A stretch of 42,555 nucleotides of DNA. Origin: Rhodoferax sp. (lineage in GTDB: Bacteria > Pseudomonadota > Gammaproteobacteria > Burkholderiales > Burkholderiaceae_C). This document shows positions 21,601-29,710 of the stretch, piece by piece. Both the position numbers and the translations under genes were made by a program. Below the pieces are notes generated by a model. The model saw only the letters and a program-made list of their open reading frames with translations. It did not search any database and had not been told where the DNA came from. The DNA lies in assembly GCF_014859475.1 (NCBI RefSeq), contig NZ_JACUUE010000003.1, forward strand, positions 1-42,555. Direction: 5' to 3'. Positions within the stretch are counted from its first letter, which is position 1. Every line of letters begins with the position of its first letter.

Positions 21601-21866
21601 TCCTGATCGACCAGATCGAGCAGGACCGCGCCAGCGGCGTACTGGCCTGGAGAGCCATCGTGGGTGCTGCCACGCGCCGCCTGCGCCCCATCGTGCTGAC
21701 TGCTGCCGCTGCGGTGCTGGCCATGATTCCCTTGAGCCGCTCGGTGTTCTGGGGGCCGATGGCGGTGGCCATCATGGGCGGCCTGATTGTGGCCACCGTG
21801 CTCACACTGCTGGCCCTGCCGGCCATGTACGCAGCCTGGTTCAGGGTCACGCCAACCAGCCGCTGA
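18678..21866 (+). CDS. RND-family efflux pump, inner-membrane permease
   Basis: A 1062-aa proton-driven exporter of the AcrB/MexB superfamily. TM1 near residues 30-50 (FLMVVLLLLGTASYF), a large periplasmic porter/docking domain, a TM bundle with the proton-relay pair Asp434-Asp435 in GLLVDDAIIAVE, a second periplasmic domain, and a final TM bundle (FGFVALLGVIALMGMIQRNSV, then MAVAIMGGLIVATVLTLLALP). The start may be this ATG or the one 18 bases downstream (MSASLLQ). Sequence style is closer to the TriC-like branch than to AcrB. Substrate unknown. tRNA-Leu follows. Confidence 0.94.
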   Translation: MPAEPSMSASLLQPKKGFNLSRWAIEHASLTRFLMVVLLLLGTASYFSLGQDEDPPFTFRAMVVRAYWPGASAQQMAEQVTDKLERTLQEVPYADQIRSYAKPGETLIIFQIKDYARGAEVANVWYQVRKKIGDMRASLPQGVVGPFFNDDFGDVYGVIYALQAPGFSYAEVKTFADDVRQQLLRVPDVGKVELFGVQDEKLFIEISQKRLAQLGLDMNAVLAQLNQQNAVASAGAVQTPLDVVQVRVAGQFMAVQDLRAMPIYAGTRQLRLGDIATIKRDYVDPPSVKVHFQGEEVIALGVSMSRGGDIIALGKALTAAVRHIEKTLPLGVTLGQIQDQPRSVASSVNEFVKVLIEAVAIVLAVSFISLGLHRRPGTQPLMKRWTLDMRPGLVVGIAIPLVLAMTFLAMHYWGIGLHKVSLGSLIIALGLLVDDAIIAVEMMVRKMEEGYDKVRAATFAYDITAMPMLTGTLITATGFLPIGLARSTTGEYTFAIFAVTVIALVLSWIVSVYFVPYLGTRLLKPPPHVQESEQAPVANRALAHDMYDTPFYRAFGRTVNACIRHRWLTIGATAALFGLGIVGMGQVQQQFFPDSSRPELTIELWSPEGTAFVATEDVAKRVETRLLAEPGVATVTQWIGSGVPRFYLPLEQVFAQTNVSQLIVLPHDLVARERLRRQLPALLAQEFPEVRGRVKLLANGPPVPYPVQFRVVGSDPLVLRERADEVKVVMRQNANTRGVNDNWNESIKVMRLEVDQDKARALGVSSQSIAQAAKIILSGSTVGQYREGDKLIDIVLRQPLEERNAITDIANAYLPTASGKSIPLMQIAKPVFTWEPGVMWREAGDYAITVQSDIVEGLQGATVTDELLLELKRLQAQWAQAGQGDYRIEVAGAVAESAKGSSSIVAGIPIMLFITFTLLMLQLHSFSRAVLVFLTGPLGIAGVAGALLLLNRPFGFVALLGVIALMGMIQRNSVILIDQIEQDRASGVLAWRAIVGAATRRLRPIVLTAAAAVLAMIPLSRSVFWGPMAVAIMGGLIVATVLTLLALPAMYAAWFRVTPTSR

Positions 21867-21893
21867 GTGACCGGTAGCCGCCACCCGGCGGGT

Positions 21894-21899
21894 TAGAAT
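21894..21899 (+). promoter_or_regulatory. -10 element of the tRNA-Leu promoter
   Basis: TAGAAT (5 of 6 matches to TATAAT) lies 23 bases before the mature tRNA and is followed by the GC-rich stretch CCGCCCC, like the discriminators of stable-RNA promoters. No good -35 hexamer is visible at the right spacing. Confidence 0.5.
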
Positions 21900-21922
21900 C
21901 CGCCCCTGACCTAACAGCAACA

Positions 21923-22009
21923 GCGCGGGTGGCGAAATTGGTAGACGCACCAGGTTTAGGTCCTGACGCTGGCAACAGTGTGCGGGTTCGAGTCCCGCCC
22001 CGCGCACCA
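21923..22009 (+). tRNA. tRNA-Leu (anticodon UAG)
   Basis: An 87-base class II tRNA. The acceptor stem GCGCGGG pairs with CCCGCGC, followed by discriminator A and an encoded CCA. The D-arm is GCGAAATTGGTAGACGC. The anticodon stem CAGG/CCTG encloses loop TTTAGGT, giving anticodon TAG (reads CUN Leu codons, CUA best). A long variable arm follows and the T-arm is GCGGG-TTCGAGT-CCCGC. All stems pair without mismatch. Confidence 0.97.
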
Positions 22010-22033
22010 TAGGGAAAAAGCGAAATTTATTTG

Positions 22034-22058
22034 AAAATCAACAGCTTGTGTTGATTTT
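22034..22058 (+). terminator. Hairpin after tRNA-Leu, likely terminator
   Basis: A perfect 10-bp stem, AAAATCAACA / TGTTGATTTT with loop GCTTG, begins 24 bases after the tRNA. The descending arm ends in TTTT. The stem is AT-rich and could serve convergent transcription from mog as well. Confidence 0.55.
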
Positions 22059-22110
22059 AAGAGTTTCGCTGGTTTCTGCCTGCTGGCGCTGAACCTGGCC
22101 CGATCAGGCG

Positions 22111-22725
22111 CTACGGTGTAGTTGGAAAACTCCGGACCGCGGTTTTGGGTCGCCAGGCCTTGCACACCGCTTCATCGGTTTCCAGGTACGGCCCGCCAAT
22201 CAGGTCGATGCAGTAGGGTACGGCGGCAAAAACTCCGGGTACCACGGACTTGCCCTCGGCGTCGCGCAGGCCTTCCAGGATTTCAGCGATCGACTTGGGC
22301 TGGCCCGGCAGGTTGATGATGAGGCTTTGCTTGCGGATCACGGCCACCTGGCGCGACAGAATGGCCGTGGGCACAAAGTTGAGGCTGATCTGGCGCATTT
22401 GCTCGCCAAAACCGGGCATTTCCTTGTGCGCCACCGCCAGCGTGGCTTCGGGCGTGACATCGCGCAGCGCCGGGCCGGTGCCGCCGGTGGTGAGCACCAG
22501 GGCGCAGCCGGTGTCCACCAGTTCGATCAGTGCCGCTTGAATGGCGGCTTGCTCGTCGGGGATCAGGCGCGGCTCGAACTGCAGCGGATTTTTTAATGCG
22601 CGGCTGAGCCACTCTTGCAGCGCGGGCAGGCCCTTGTCGACATAAATGCCAGCGGAGGCGCGGTCGCTGACCGACACGATGCCGATCTTGACGGGTGGGT
22701 AGGGGTTGGCGGCGGGTGTGTTCAT
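22111..22725 (-). CDS. mog: Molybdopterin adenylyltransferase
   Basis: A 204-aa MoaB/Mog-fold enzyme that activates molybdopterin by adenylylation before molybdenum insertion. The KIGIVSVSDRASAG N-terminus, the LTTGGTGPALRDVTPEA nucleotide/MPT-binding loop, and the INLPGQPKSIAEIL segment are all typical. It overlaps the upstream darP gene by 4 bases, so they form one transcription unit. Implies that molybdoenzymes are made by this organism. Confidence 0.94.
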   Translation of the reverse strand: MNTPAANPYPPVKIGIVSVSDRASAGIYVDKGLPALQEWLSRALKNPLQFEPRLIPDEQAAIQAALIELVDTGCALVLTTGGTGPALRDVTPEATLAVAHKEMPGFGEQMRQISLNFVPTAILSRQVAVIRKQSLIINLPGQPKSIAEILEGLRDAEGKSVVPGVFAAVPYCIDLIGGPYLETDEAVCKAWRPKTAVRSFPTTP

Positions 22726-23375
22726 GAGGCTTCTCTGGCAGGGCTGAAAGGCGTGTCGTTATGGTCGTGCGGCGGGATGGCGCCGAGCTGCTCGCGCACC
22801 AGTTGAAATATTTCGCGGTAGGCGCGGCCGTGGCGCGGCAGTGCGCCGGGTTTGGACGGCTTGGCATCTTTGCGTGCCTGGCGAATCAGCGCGCGCAACT
22901 GCTGGCTGTCAAAGCCCGGGTACAGGGTGATCCATTGAGCGGCGGCATCGTCGTCGGCAATCAGGCGGTCGCGCCAAATCTCGGCCTGGTGCAGCACCAG
23001 GTTGTCGGCGGCGGAGCCGGTGGCTTCTTCATTGAGCGCTCTTTTGACGGCATCCAACACCTCAGGTTCGAGCTTGCGCATGAGCTTGCCGATGAACTGC
23101 ATCTGGCGCCGCTTGCCCTCGAAGTTGGTGATGCGTTTGGCTTCGTCAATCGCATCCATGAACTGGTCGGACAGGTCCAGCCTGGCCAGCGTATCGGCGC
23201 GCAGTTCCAGCAAATCAGCGCCCAGCTTTTGCAGCTCGGTGCTTTCGCGTTTGAGGTCGGTGCGGCTTTGGTCGTCGGTGCCCTTGAGCTCGGCCTTGAG
23301 CTCCAGGTCGCGCTCGCTGCCCTCGGCGACGAACTCACCACGAACGAAATAGCCTTTTTTGAGTTTTCTTGTCAT
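22722..23375 (-). CDS. darP: Ribosome-associated protein DarP (YjgA, DUF615)
   Basis: 217 aa from ATG (MTRKLKKGYFVRGEFVAEGS); a TTG two codons upstream is also in frame but the ATG matches the family N-terminus. YjgA/DarP associates with the 50S ribosomal subunit during late assembly. Charged helical protein with conserved KRRQMQFIGKLMR and WRDRLI segments. It is divergent from pmbA with only 22 bases between starts, the same neighbourhood as in many proteobacteria including E. coli. No strong Shine-Dalgarno is visible. Confidence 0.92.
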   Translation of the reverse strand: MTRKLKKGYFVRGEFVAEGSERDLELKAELKGTDDQSRTDLKRESTELQKLGADLLELRADTLARLDLSDQFMDAIDEAKRITNFEGKRRQMQFIGKLMRKLEPEVLDAVKRALNEEATGSAADNLVLHQAEIWRDRLIADDDAAAQWITLYPGFDSQQLRALIRQARKDAKPSKPGALPRHGRAYREIFQLVREQLGAIPPHDHNDTPFSPAREAS

Positions 23376-23397
23376 AGACAAGTATCATAGCCGCGCT

Positions 23398-24837
23398 ATG
23401 AACATATCCAACACTTCCAGGCGCACTCCCAAGTCGAGCCGCACCGCCGCGCTGTCCCCTGCCAAAAGCGCTGATGCCCCGGCCAATGGCTTCAGTTACA
23501 GCCGTACTTTTTTTGAAGGCCTGGTCGATTCGGCCTTGGCCCATGCCAAAAAACTCGGTGCCACCGATGCCGCAGCGCACGCCTCGGAGGGCTGTGGTCT
23601 GAGCGTCTCGGCGCGCTTGGGCGAGCTGGAAAACGTCGAGCGCAACCGCGACAAGTCGCTCGGCATCACCGTGCATTTGGGCCAACGCCGCGGCAACGCC
23701 AGCACCTCCGATTTTTCGCAGGCGGCCATCGAGCAGACCGTGCAGGCCGCATTCGACATTGCCCGTTTCACCGCCGAAGACTCGTTTGCCGCCTTGCCCG
23801 ACGAGGCCGACATTGCCCGCGCTGATGCGCAGCGCACCGACCTGGAGCTGTTTTTTCCCTGGGCCATCACCAGCGAGCAGGCGGCGCAGATTGCGCTGCA
23901 AGCCGAAGCCGCGGCCTTTGCCGTGGACAAGCGCATCAGCAACAGCGAAGGCGCCAGCGTGTCGGCCCAGCAGTCGCACTTTTTCAGCGCCCACACGCAC
24001 GGCTTTCGCGGCGGCTACGCCAGCTCGCGCCACTCCCTGTCGGTGTCGCCGATTGCCGGACGGGGCGACGACATGCAGCGCGACTACTGGTACAGCTCGC
24101 AGCGCAATGCCGCCGAGCTGGCCTCGCCCGAGGCGGTGGGGCGCTACGCTGCCGAGCGCGCCCTGAGCCGTCTGCACGCCCGCAAGATTGCCACCACCGA
24201 ATGCCCGGTGCTGTTCGAGTCGCCGCTGGCGGCTGGCCTGTTGGGCAGCTTTGTGCAGGCCGTCAGTGGCGGCGCGCTGTATCGCAAGAGCAGCTTTTTG
24301 CTCGACAGCTTGGGTAAACCAATTTTCCCCAAGCACATTGACATTCTGGAAGACCCGTTCATCAAGCGCGGCAAGGGCAGTTCGCCGTTTGACGACGAAG
24401 GCGTGCGCGTGCAGGCGCGAAGCGTGGTCGATGCGGGTAGGGTACAGGGTTATTTTCTGGGCAGCTACTCGGCGCGCAAACTGGGCATGAAAACTACCGG
24501 CAACGCGGGCGGCTCGCACAACCTGATTTTTACCTCACGCCTGACGCGTGCTGGCGACAACCTTGATGCCATGCTGCAGCGCTTGGGCACCGGCCTGTTT
24601 GTGACCGAGCTGATGGGCAGCGGCGTCAATTACGTGACCGGCGACTATTCGCGCGGGGCCAGCGGCTTTTGGGTGGAAAAAGGCCGCATTGCCTACCCCG
24701 TGCATGAAATTACCATCGCTGGCAACATGAAGGCCATGCTCAAAGGGATCGTGGCGGTGGGCGCCGATGCCTACAACCACGGCGCCAAAACTGTGGGCTC
24801 GATCCTGATCAACAAGATGAAAGTGGCGGGGAGCTGA
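23398..24837 (+). CDS. pmbA: Metalloprotease subunit PmbA/TldE
   Basis: A 479-aa protein of the TldD/PmbA (U62) family. ATG chosen at MNISNTSRR, after which a ~30-residue Ser/Ala-rich leader precedes the folded part (FSYSRTFFEGLVDSAL). Conserved C-terminal features: LFESPLAAGLLGSF, GTGLFVTELMGSGVN, YSRGASGFWVEKG and HEITIAGNMKAML. With TldD it forms a heteromeric protease acting on peptide modification precursors and unfolded peptides; TldD is not in this window. Its end faces aapP across 70 bases. Confidence 0.94.
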   Translation: MNISNTSRRTPKSSRTAALSPAKSADAPANGFSYSRTFFEGLVDSALAHAKKLGATDAAAHASEGCGLSVSARLGELENVERNRDKSLGITVHLGQRRGNASTSDFSQAAIEQTVQAAFDIARFTAEDSFAALPDEADIARADAQRTDLELFFPWAITSEQAAQIALQAEAAAFAVDKRISNSEGASVSAQQSHFFSAHTHGFRGGYASSRHSLSVSPIAGRGDDMQRDYWYSSQRNAAELASPEAVGRYAAERALSRLHARKIATTECPVLFESPLAAGLLGSFVQAVSGGALYRKSSFLLDSLGKPIFPKHIDILEDPFIKRGKGSSPFDDEGVRVQARSVVDAGRVQGYFLGSYSARKLGMKTTGNAGGSHNLIFTSRLTRAGDNLDAMLQRLGTGLFVTELMGSGVNYVTGDYSRGASGFWVEKGRIAYPVHEITIAGNMKAMLKGIVAVGADAYNHGAKTVGSILINKMKVAGS

Positions 24838-24907
24838 CTTTGACCAGAAATCGTCAGCCACCCAGAGGGCCTACTTCGCTGGACGCACTGACGAATTGTC
24901 AAATCGT

Positions 24908-25666
24908 TCAATGCCCCAGGATTTTCGACAAAAAGTCCTTGCTGCGCTCGCTTTGCGGGTTGTTGAAGAAGTCGTGCGGGTTGTTTTGCTCGACGATCTG
25001 GCCCTGGTCCATGAAGATCACGCGGTCGGCCACGGCCTTGGCAAAGCCCATTTCGTGCGTCACGCAGAGCATGGTGATGCCTTCATCGGCCATGGCAATC
25101 ATCACGTCGAGCACTTCCTTGATCATCTCGGGGTCGAGCGCGCTGGTGGGTTCGTCGAACAGCATGATTTTTGGTTTGAGGCACAACGCGCGGGCAATGG
25201 CCACGCGCTGCTGCTGACCGCCCGAGAGTTGCAGCGGGTACTTGTTGGCCTGTTCGGCAATGCGCACGCGTTCAAGCTGTGCCATGGCTTTTTCTTCGGC
25301 ATCTTTCTTGGGCATCTTGCCGACCCACATCGGCGACAGCGTCAGGTTTTCCAGCACCGTCAGGTGCGGAAACAGGTTGAATTGCTGGAACACCATGCCA
25401 ACTTCCTTGCGTACTTTGTCAATCGCCTTGACGTCGTCGGTCAACTCGGTGCCATCCACGGTCAGGTGGCCTTGCTGGTGCTCTTCGAGACGGTTGATGC
25501 AGCGGATGAGGGTGGATTTGCCCGAGCCCGATGGCCCGCAAATCACGATGCGCTCGCCCTTGGCCACGCTCAGGTCGATGTCGCGCAGCACATGAAAGTC
25601 GTTGCCATACCATTTGTTGACTTTGTCAAAAGTGATGATGGGGGAGGGGGTGTTGGTGTCAGCCAT
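24908..25666 (-). CDS. aapP: Polar amino acid ABC transporter ATPase (AapP/GlnQ family)
   Basis: A 252-aa ATPase: Walker [10 protein letters not shown] (44-52), Q-loop [12 protein letters not shown], signature LSGGQQQR (147-154), Walker B IMLFDEP (to 173) and the H-loop VTHEMGFA. It energises the AapQ-AapM permease pair. It is the last gene of the aap order J-Q-M-P, but 303 bases of repeat-rich DNA separate it from aapM, unlike the tight spacing expected of this operon. Confidence 0.94.
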   Translation of the reverse strand: MADTNTPSPIITFDKVNKWYGNDFHVLRDIDLSVAKGERIVICGPSGSGKSTLIRCINRLEEHQQGHLTVDGTELTDDVKAIDKVRKEVGMVFQQFNLFPHLTVLENLTLSPMWVGKMPKKDAEEKAMAQLERVRIAEQANKYPLQLSGGQQQRVAIARALCLKPKIMLFDEPTSALDPEMIKEVLDVMIAMADEGITMLCVTHEMGFAKAVADRVIFMDQGQIVEQNNPHDFFNNPQSERSKDFLSKILGH

Positions 25667-25969
25667 GATGATGATCGGTTGAAGTATTGAAAATCGTGGA
25701 CAGGAAATTTGTCATTGTGTCGCGGTGCTCTTTTCCATGAACAGTCCCGTCAATGCGACAGTGACCGTCATTGCGAACGAAGTGAAGCAATCCATGTCCC
25801 CGGACTGCATGGACTGCCGCGCTACGCTCGCAGTGACGAAGTCTCTGTTCAAGGTCCGTGTGCGGTATCAGGCCAGGTACGGCCGGCTCGCCGTGACGAA
25901 GTCTTCGTTCAAGGTCCGTATGCGGTAGCTGGCCGGCTACGATGGGCACGCAACGACGGTGCATAACCG
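25667..25969. other. 303-base gap inside the aap operon, filled by a repeat element
   Basis: No gene. Most of the gap (25735-25955) is a composite interspersed repeat described separately. The remaining ~68 bases next to aapP carry the native leader of aapP. The hairpins may attenuate or process the transcript between aapM and aapP. Confidence 0.7.
25735..25955 (+). repeat. Composite palindromic repeat, copy 1 (between aapM and aapP)
   Basis: Begins with the boundary word CCATGAACA, then a ~73-base imperfect palindrome (25766-25838) whose arms are of the type CGTCATTGCGAACGAAGTG / CGCTACGCTCGCAGTGACG, then a 3' module containing GTTCAAGGTCCGTGTGCGGTAT that occurs twice in tandem (25839-25890 and 25891-25942). 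The same order of parts is found at 29.57 and, inverted, at 42.3-42.5 kb. It has no open frame of its own and so is a non-autonomous element. Confidence 0.85.
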
Positions 25970-27073
25970 CTATCTCAACTTACTCTTGTTGACCTGCGTC
26001 TCGACCCAGTGGCTGTAGCGCGACATGGAAAAGCAGAAGACAAAATAGATCAGGGCAATGAAAACGTAGCCTTCAATCGAGAAGGGGCGCCAGTTGGAGT
26101 CGGAGTTGAGCGCCAGGCTCATGGCGCCGGTCAGCTCGTACAGGCTCACGATGGTCACCAGCGAGGTGTCTTTGAAGGTCGAGATGAAGTTGTTCATGAT
26201 GCCCGGCACCACCATGGCCAGGGCTTGTGGCAGCACGATTTTGCGCTGGGTTTGCCAATACGACAGGCCCAGCGTGGCAGCCGCCTCTACCTGGCCCTTG
26301 GGCACTGCCTGCAAACCGCCGCGGATCACCTCGGCCGAATAGGCGGCGGCAAACAGCGTGATGCCCACCAGCACACGCACCAGCACATCAATGTTGACGC
26401 CCGGCGGCATGAACAGCGGGAACATGAACGAGGCCATGAACAGCACCGAGATCAAGGGCACACCGCGAATCAACTCGACATAAATGGTGCAAAAAGTGCG
26501 AATGGCCGGCAGGTTGGAGCGCCGCCCAAGCGCAATCAGCAGCGCCAGCGGAAAAGACATCACCAGCGACAGCGACGCCAGCAAAATGGTCAGTGGCAGG
26601 CCGCCCCAGCGGTCGGTTTCGACCTTGCTCAAGCCCAGCGTGTTGCCGTACATGAGCGCAAAAAATGCCGTCAGCACCACCAGCCACAACAGCGGCAGCC
26701 AGGCGCGCCAGAACATGCGCATGCAGCTGGCCACCAGCAAACCGGTGAGTAGCAGGGTGGCAATGAGCGGGCGCCATTGCTCTTCGAACGGGTAGCGGCC
26801 AAAGATGATGATGCGGTATTTTTCGGTGATCACGCCCCAGCAGGCACCGGCGCCTTCGACGCGGCAGGCATCGTAGTCGGCCGCCCAGACCGCCTTGATG
26901 ATGGCCCAGTTCAAAATTTGCGGCACCAGCCACAGCAGCACCGCGCCAATCAGCAGTGTGGCCAGAGAGGTTTTCCAGTCGGCCAGCAAATTGGCCTTGA
27001 CCCAGGCCACCGGACCTTCGGTGTTGACCGGGGCTGGTCGCGGTGCAATGGGTTGAAAAGTTGTGGTTTTCAT
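25970..27073 (-). CDS. aapM: Polar amino acid ABC transporter permease AapM
   Basis: A 367-aa inner-membrane permease. A first TM helix (about residues 38-58, TLLIGAVLLWLVPQILNWAI) is followed by a loop with cysteines, further TM helices, and the conserved HisM-type C-terminal domain with the coupling EAA loop (QVEAAATLGLSYWQTQRKIVLPQA). Aap-type permeases are longer than HisQ/M-type ones because of the N-terminal TM extension. It lies 13 bases after aapQ, so the two are co-transcribed. Confidence 0.93.
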   Translation of the reverse strand: MKTTTFQPIAPRPAPVNTEGPVAWVKANLLADWKTSLATLLIGAVLLWLVPQILNWAIIKAVWAADYDACRVEGAGACWGVITEKYRIIIFGRYPFEEQWRPLIATLLLTGLLVASCMRMFWRAWLPLLWLVVLTAFFALMYGNTLGLSKVETDRWGGLPLTILLASLSLVMSFPLALLIALGRRSNLPAIRTFCTIYVELIRGVPLISVLFMASFMFPLFMPPGVNIDVLVRVLVGITLFAAAYSAEVIRGGLQAVPKGQVEAAATLGLSYWQTQRKIVLPQALAMVVPGIMNNFISTFKDTSLVTIVSLYELTGAMSLALNSDSNWRPFSIEGYVFIALIYFVFCFSMSRYSHWVETQVNKSKLR

Positions 27074-27086
27074 GGTGGGGTCCGAT

Positions 27087-28262
27087 TCAACGTTCCTTGA
27101 TGGCGGCGCGGCTGTTGTACCAGTTCATCAGCAGCGATGTGCCCAGCGAGGTGATCAGGTACACCAGCATCACCAGCGCAATGCATTCCACCGCGCGGCC
27201 GGTCTGGTTGAGTGCGGTGTTGGCGATTGAGACCACATCGGGGTAGCCAATGGCCACCGCCAGAGACGAGTTTTTGGTCAGGTTCAGATACTGGTTGGTC
27301 AGCGGCGGAATGATCACGCGCAGTGCCTGCGGCAGCATGACCAAGCGCATTTCCTGCTTGCGGCTCAGGCCCAGTGCCGATGCTGCTTCAGCCTGGCCGC
27401 GTGCCACCGATGCGATGCCGCCGCGCACCACTTCGGCAATGAAAGCAGCCGTGTAGAGCGTCAGGCCCATCAGCACGGCCAAAAATTCGGGCGTCAGGGC
27501 ACCGCCTTCTTCAACTGAAAATTCGCCTTTGAATGGGCGGTTGAAATCGGTGGGCGCGCCGCCCAGCGCCCAGCCGACCACGCTGGCCAACAGAAGAATC
27601 AAAAGCGGCAGCAGCACCATGCTGCGAGTTTGTCCGGTGGCTTCAAATTGCCTGACCGCCCAGCGCCGATAAGCCCAGCCCAGCAACAAGCCAGGCAGCA
27701 GCCCATAGGCCGCCCAAAGCTGGCCAGTGCTCCAGACCGGAATCGGAAAGTTCAGTCCGCCCTTACTCAAAAAAAGCGGGCCCACTTCCCAGGCCTCGGC
27801 CGAAATGGGTAGCACCTCGGTCAGGATCACGTACCACATCAGCAGTTGCAACAGCACCGGAATATTGCGGAAAAATTCCACGTAGGACAGGCACAGACCC
27901 CGCACCAGCGCATTGCGAGAGAAGCGGCCCACACCCAGCAGCGTGCCCAGCACGGTTGCCAGAATGATGCCGAGCACGGCCACGCGCAGCGTGTTGGTAA
28001 CGCCCACCAGAAAGGCGCTCCAGTAGGCCTCGCCCGAGTCAAACGGGTACAGGCTTTCGCCAATGTCAAAGCCGGCCGCCTGGTTTAAAAAATCAAAGCC
28101 GCTCTGGATACCGCGAACCCGCATGTTTTCCAGTGTGTTGTGCGCCAGAAACCAGACCACACCAGCAATGGCCATCATGGCAATAAGCTGGTAAATCAGG
28201 CCCCTGAAGGCTTGGCTGCGCCAGGACCAATTATTTTTCTTGGGAGGAGTTTGTGGCTTCAT
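27087..28262 (-). CDS. aapQ: Polar amino acid ABC transporter permease AapQ
   Basis: A 391-aa inner-membrane permease pairing with AapM. TM1 around residues 20-40 (FRGLIYQLIAMMAIAGVVWF), a periplasmic stretch, then TM helices with GVTNTLRVAVLGIILATVLG and SYVEFFRNIPVLLQLL, and the EAA coupling loop QAEAASALGLSRKQEMRLVM near residue 330. The NIPVLLQL and NSSLAVAIGYPDVV motifs are typical of the amino-acid permease family. It follows aapJ by an 83-base gap. Confidence 0.94.
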   Translation of the reverse strand: MKPQTPPKKNNWSWRSQAFRGLIYQLIAMMAIAGVVWFLAHNTLENMRVRGIQSGFDFLNQAAGFDIGESLYPFDSGEAYWSAFLVGVTNTLRVAVLGIILATVLGTLLGVGRFSRNALVRGLCLSYVEFFRNIPVLLQLLMWYVILTEVLPISAEAWEVGPLFLSKGGLNFPIPVWSTGQLWAAYGLLPGLLLGWAYRRWAVRQFEATGQTRSMVLLPLLILLLASVVGWALGGAPTDFNRPFKGEFSVEEGGALTPEFLAVLMGLTLYTAAFIAEVVRGGIASVARGQAEAASALGLSRKQEMRLVMLPQALRVIIPPLTNQYLNLTKNSSLAVAIGYPDVVSIANTALNQTGRAVECIALVMLVYLITSLGTSLLMNWYNSRAAIKER

Positions 28263-28345
28263 CGTGATTGGTATCCATCAAAAAAAACGCCGCATGAATC
28301 GCTGGTGACGATGTCAGGCGGCGCCTTGTGCGCTGTGCGCTTGGA

Positions 28346-29380
28346 TTAACGAACCGGGTAGGCGTACATCAGGCCGCCCTTGTTCCACTGGTTGTTGACA
28401 CCACGGGGCAGGCCAAGCGCTGACTTGGGACCCACATTGCGCTCGAAAATTTCGCCGTAGTTGCCGGTCGCCTTGATGGCGTTGGTCATCCAGTCCCTGC
28501 TCAGGCCGAGCAGCTTGCCGGTGTCTTCCGAGACGCCCAGGATGCGTGTTACCACGGGGTCTTTGCTGCTGGTCTTCAGGCTGTCCACATTGGCCTGGGT
28601 GATGCCGTATTCTTCGGCTTCGAGCAGACCGTAGATGGTCCATTTGACGATGGCGAACCACTCGTCGTCACCGCGGCGCACCTGCGGACCCAGCGGCTCC
28701 TTGGAGATCAGCTCGGGCAGGATGACGTGGTCAGCCGGGTTCTTGGCCACCTTGTTGCGGGTAGAAGCCAAACCAGAGGCATCGGTGGTGTAGGCAATGC
28801 AGCGGCCGGTGAAGTAGGCGTTTTCGGCGGCCTCGAGTTTTTCAAACACCACCGGCTTGATGTTCAGGCCATTGGCTTTGGAGTAGTCTGTGAGGTTCTT
28901 CTCGGTGGTGGTGCCAGACTGCACACACACGGTTTGCCCCTTGAGCTGCTTGGCGCTCTTGATCTTGCTTTTGACCGGGACCATGAAGCCCTGGCCGTCG
29001 TAATAGGTAACAACGGTGGAATGCAGGCCCAGCGAGGCGTCACGGGTCAGGGTGAAGGTGGTGTTGCGCGACAGCACATCGATTTCGCCGGATTGCAGGG
29101 CGGTAAAGCGCTGTTGTGCATTCAGCGGCACGTATTTGACCTTTTCAGGGTCGCCCAGCGTGGCTGCGGCGATGGCGCGGCACACATCGATGTCCAGGCC
29201 GCTCCACTTGCCGCTGGAGTCAGCCGCGCCGAAACCTGCCAGGCCGGTGTTGACACCACATACCACCTGACCACGGGCCTTGATGCCGTCCAGGGTTTTT
29301 CCCGCGTGGGCGGGAAGTGCGGCAAGGGTGCCCAGCACAGCGGCAACGACTGCCAGGTTTTTGAGTTTGCTTGATTGCAT
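28346..29380 (-). CDS. aapJ: Amino acid ABC transporter substrate-binding protein AapJ
   Basis: A 344-aa periplasmic binding protein with a signal peptide (residues 1-26, cleavage likely after ALPAHA). The mature part starts TLDGIKARGQVVCGVNTGLAGF and shows the family-3 binding protein segments GLDIDVCRAIAAATLGD, VLSRNTTFTLTRD, VCVQSGTTTEKNL and the C-terminal GNYGEIFERNVG. Lys, Arg and other charged residues in these loops bind polar amino acids in related transporters; general L-amino acid uptake is the likely role. First gene of the aap run. Confidence 0.95.
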   Translation of the reverse strand: MQSSKLKNLAVVAAVLGTLAALPAHAGKTLDGIKARGQVVCGVNTGLAGFGAADSSGKWSGLDIDVCRAIAAATLGDPEKVKYVPLNAQQRFTALQSGEIDVLSRNTTFTLTRDASLGLHSTVVTYYDGQGFMVPVKSKIKSAKQLKGQTVCVQSGTTTEKNLTDYSKANGLNIKPVVFEKLEAAENAYFTGRCIAYTTDASGLASTRNKVAKNPADHVILPELISKEPLGPQVRRGDDEWFAIVKWTIYGLLEAEEYGITQANVDSLKTSSKDPVVTRILGVSEDTGKLLGLSRDWMTNAIKATGNYGEIFERNVGPKSALGLPRGVNNQWNKGGLMYAYPVR

Positions 29381-29499
29381 TGGTTGACTCCAACAAAAAA
29401 AGTTAAAAAAGCTTGTAAGCTACGTCCGCGCACGGATAAATCGACAAGAGGTGAACTTTAACCGCGCGTCGATGGCATTTGCATTCGGGTTTACGCTTG

Positions 29500-29530
29500 G
29501 AATATATGCATTAAATTCATAATCATATTC
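29500..29530. promoter_or_regulatory. AT-rich inverted repeat upstream of aapJ
   Basis: GAATATATG (29500-29508) and CATATTC (29524-29530) are complementary around an AT-rich centre, about 120 bases before the aapJ start. Possible operator or part of an UP-like promoter; no factor can be named. Confidence 0.35.
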
Positions 29531-29568
29531 AGCGAACCAGGCCCAAAACCTCGACTCAAATTGCCTTT

Positions 29569-29710
29569 CCATGAACACCCCCGTCATTGCGAACGAAGTG
29601 ACGCAATCCATGACCCCGGAAGTCATGGATCGCCACGCTTCGCTCGCGATGACGAAGGCTCTGTTCAAGGTCCGTGTGCGGTATCGGGCCGGGTACGGCT
29701 GGCTCGCAGT
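29569..29710 (+). repeat. Composite palindromic repeat, copy 2 (upstream of the ion-channel gene)
   Basis: Same order as copy 1: boundary CCATGAACACCCC, a 73-base palindrome (29582-29654) with arms CGTCATTGCGAACGAAGTGA and CGCTTCGCTCGCGATGACG, then the module with GTTCAAGGTCCGTGTGCGGTAT and GGGCCGGGTACGG (once only). The two arms are complementary at most positions, so the RNA would fold into a long hairpin. The transporter genes aapM, aapQ and aapJ lie between copies 1 and 2. Confidence 0.85.

Noticed and set aside
21923-22110. Integration site of a mobile island at tRNA-Leu
   Set aside because: No integrase gene and no second copy of the tRNA 3' end within the window; flanking genes are ordinary chromosomal genes.
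25735-25955. CRISPR-like array, because of recurring words in the repeat region
   Set aside because: The recurring units differ in length and are palindromic modules, not regular repeats with unique spacers; no cas genes are present.
29405-29422. Terminator-like AGCTT/AAGCT hairpin with T-run in the aapJ leader
   Set aside because: The loop would have only two bases with a five-bp stem; too weak to be called an attenuator.
29461-29500. Sigma-54 type promoter (TGGCATTTGCA) near aapJ
   Set aside because: The GG to GC spacing is only half of what sigma-54 needs, and the orientation faces away from aapJ.
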